Origin: Actinoplanes xinjiangensis
Lineage (GTDB): Bacteria; Actinomycetota; Actinomycetes; Mycobacteriales; Micromonosporaceae
Direction: 5' to 3'
Length of the DNA stretch: 64,000 nt
Assembly (NCBI RefSeq): GCF_003148685.1
Contig: NZ_QGGR01000001.1
Coordinates: 62,001 to 126,000 of the forward strand
The notes beneath the pieces were generated by a model. That model saw nothing but the letters and a program-made list of their open reading frames with translations. It was not told the DNA's origin and ran no database searches. Position numbers and translations under genes: made by a program. Positions 62,499-64,000 of the stretch are shown here, piece by piece; the first letter of the stretch is position 1; each line of letters opens with the position of its first letter.

Positions 62499-64000
62499 AT
62501 GAACGGCGAAGCTACGGCCCGGTACCCCGGCACCCGAGCCCTGGTGGGTGTCTCGGGGACGCTGGCGGTGCTGGCCGTGACGGTGTTCGCCGTGAACGTC
62601 GCCGGCGTCCGTACCCCCGTGCCGTTGCTCTGGGCCGCGATGCCGTTGTCGGCGATCGTGGCGCTGATCTCGCTGGTGGGTGTCGCCCGCACCGCCGCAC
62701 TGCCGCCGGCCACCCGCCGGTTCTGGCGGCACCTGGCCGTCGGCACCGGTCTCGTCGTCCTCGGGGCGTCGGCGCACGCCTACGACGGTGCCGTTCGCGG
62801 GCTGCCCGCCGTGCTCGTCTCGGAGGTGGCCGCGCTCGGATACGCCGGCTCGGTCGTGATCAACCTGTGGGCGATGGCCCGTCTGCCGCTGCGGTTCGGC
62901 AGTCGCGGCGAGATCCTGCGGGCCGGGCTCGACGCTCTGACCGTACTGCTGGCCGCCGTCGCGTTCTCCTGGCACTACGTGACCCGGCCGATCATGGAGA
63001 GCGCCGGATTCACCACCACCGTGATCGTCGCCGCCGGGTTCACGATGGCGCTCAACCTGCTCAGCCTCTTCGCCGTGGGCAAGGTGGCACTGGCCGGCCG
63101 GGGCCACCTGGCCCGCGGCGTGCTGCCGATGCTGACCCTCGCGCTGGTCGCCGGCACCGTGATCGCGGCCGGTCAGCGGTTCATCGACCGGCCCGGCATC
63201 GGTGTGGCGCAGATCGCCATCCCGATCGTCATGCTGTGCACGGTGCTGGCCGCCCGCATCCAGGTCCGCGCGGCCGCCGGCCGGCGTGCGGCGGCCGGTC
63301 GGCGGTTACCGTCATGGTTGCCCTATCTGGCCATCGCGGCCGTCGACCTGCTCCTGCTGGCCCTGATCGCGAAGGGCCACAACGACGCCCTCGCGATCGG
63401 CGGGGTGGCGGTCGTCCTGACCGGACTGGTGGTGGCCCGGCAGCAGACGGTGTTCCGGGAGAACGCCGGCCTGGTCGCCCGCCTGGACCACGGCGCCACC
63501 CACGACACCCTGACCGGGTTGCCGAACCGGGCGCTGTTCATCGAACGCCTGGACGCGGCGCTGGCCGCCGACGACAGCGACACCCCGGTCAGCGTCGCGC
63601 TGATCGACCTGGACGACTTCAAGACCGTCAACGACACGCTCGGGCACGGTGTCGGTGACGCGCTGCTGGTCGCGGTCGCGGCCCGCCTGAACAGCGCGGT
63701 CCGCGCCGGCGACACGGTGGCCCGCCTCGGCGGCGACGAGTTCGTGGTGGTCCTGGCCGACATCGACGCGGAGGCCGCCGACGCGGCCGCCCACCGGATG
63801 ATCGCCGCGCTGGCCGAGCCGGTCGTCGCGGAAGGCCACGAGCTGCTGGTACGAGCCAGCATCGGCCTGGCCAACGGCCATAGTGGACACGACGCCGCGG
63901 ACCTGCTGCGCCGCGCCGACATCGCCATGTACGCGGCCAAGCACGACGGCGGCAGCGGCGTGCAGTGCTACAGCGACGGAATGGCCGTGTCGATCGCCGA
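62499..64000 (+). CDS. Membrane diguanylate cyclase, C-terminus cut
   Basis: About 500 codons in the window; continues past the right edge. ATG 62499 with GAGGAG 4 nt upstream. Eight to nine N-terminal membrane helices, then a GGDEF domain: HDTLTGLPNRALFIERLDAA, ALIDLDDFKTVNDTLGHGVG (metal Asp) and intact ARLGGDEF, with the inhibitory RAGD site five residues before it. Makes c-di-GMP and is probably feedback-inhibited. Divergent from the degenerate GGDEF-EAL gene; an EAL domain could follow beyond the window. Confidence 0.92.
   Translation, partial: MNGEATARYPGTRALVGVSGTLAVLAVTVFAVNVAGVRTPVPLLWAAMPLSAIVALISLVGVARTAALPPATRRFWRHLAVGTGLVVLGASAHAYDGAVRGLPAVLVSEVAALGYAGSVVINLWAMARLPLRFGSRGEILRAGLDALTVLLAAVAFSWHYVTRPIMESAGFTTTVIVAAGFTMALNLLSLFAVGKVALAGRGHLARGVLPMLTLALVAGTVIAAGQRFIDRPGIGVAQIAIPIVMLCTVLAARIQVRAAAGRRAAAGRRLPSWLPYLAIAAVDLLLLALIAKGHNDALAIGGVAVVLTGLVVARQQTVFRENAGLVARLDHGATHDTLTGLPNRALFIERLDAALAADDSDTPVSVALIDLDDFKTVNDTLGHGVGDALLVAVAARLNSAVRAGDTVARLGGDEFVVVLADIDAEAADAAAHRMIAALAEPVVAEGHELLVRASIGLANGHSGHDAADLLRRADIAMYAAKHDGGSGVQCYSDGMAVSIA

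Noticed and set aside
1..64000. tRNA, rRNA, insertion sequences or integrases
   Set aside because: Looked for conserved tRNA arms, transposase or integrase motifs and terminal repeats; none seen.

Overview
The window is very GC-rich, uses GTG and TTG starts freely, and is packed with short-spaced operons, GH secreted enzymes, ECF sigma, PadR, TetR and ROK regulators. This is typical of a soil or plant-associated actinomycete, most likely Micromonosporaceae such as Actinoplanes (inference from gene content; no rRNA or other taxonomic marker is present). No tRNA, rRNA, insertion sequence, integrase or CRISPR array was seen.

Layout. 1-4 kb: start of a secreted protein, a membrane Ser/Thr kinase with an unusual repeat insertion in its catalytic N-lobe, and a secreted DUF1996 protein. 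4-8.3 kb: a DEDD-type exonuclease, a TetR regulator sharing a long palindromic operator with a DUF1772 membrane protein, and two coupled membrane genes. 8.3-10.5 kb: a lower-GC, degraded stretch with a lamin-tail remnant, orphan ORFs and a broken second copy of the exonuclease gene. 10.5-24.5 kb: lipoprotein, 19-bp tandem repeat, acyltransferase, secreted glycoside hydrolases (GH26-like, GH5, GH43), M19 dipeptidase, S1 protease, a PadR-controlled membrane protein with an FtsX-like external domain, and small regulators. 24.6-33.2 kb: a MarR-linked operon containing a DsbA-like gene that has lost its active site, an ECF sigma/anti-sigma-like pair, PAP2 phosphatase, XRE regulator and SDR.

33-57 kb is one large minus-strand carbohydrate region. 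Two CUT2-type sugar ABC importers, each with a Gfo/Idh/MocA dehydrogenase, flank (i) a Tat-exported isomerase-like protein plus PQQ-type sugar dehydrogenase operon, (ii) a second isomerase and a ruined 3-keto-disaccharide hydrolase gene, and (iii) an eight-gene translationally coupled operon (43066-50971) that I recognise as an ebo-type cluster: EboA, TatD-like EboB, UbiA-like EboC, EboE, EboF phosphatase, with myo-inositol-phosphate synthase in the place where other ebo clusters have a dehydroquinate-synthase-like cyclase, plus an extra TIM-barrel isomerase and a polyprenyl-diphosphate synthase. This is the most interesting system in the window: it reads like a pathway that prenylates or exports a cyclitol-derived metabolite (inference).

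57.6-64 kb: a HAD phosphatase, a PAS-GAF sensor with a tandemly duplicated 3' end, a membrane protein with degenerate GGDEF and EAL domains, and a divergent intact diguanylate cyclase cut by the window end.
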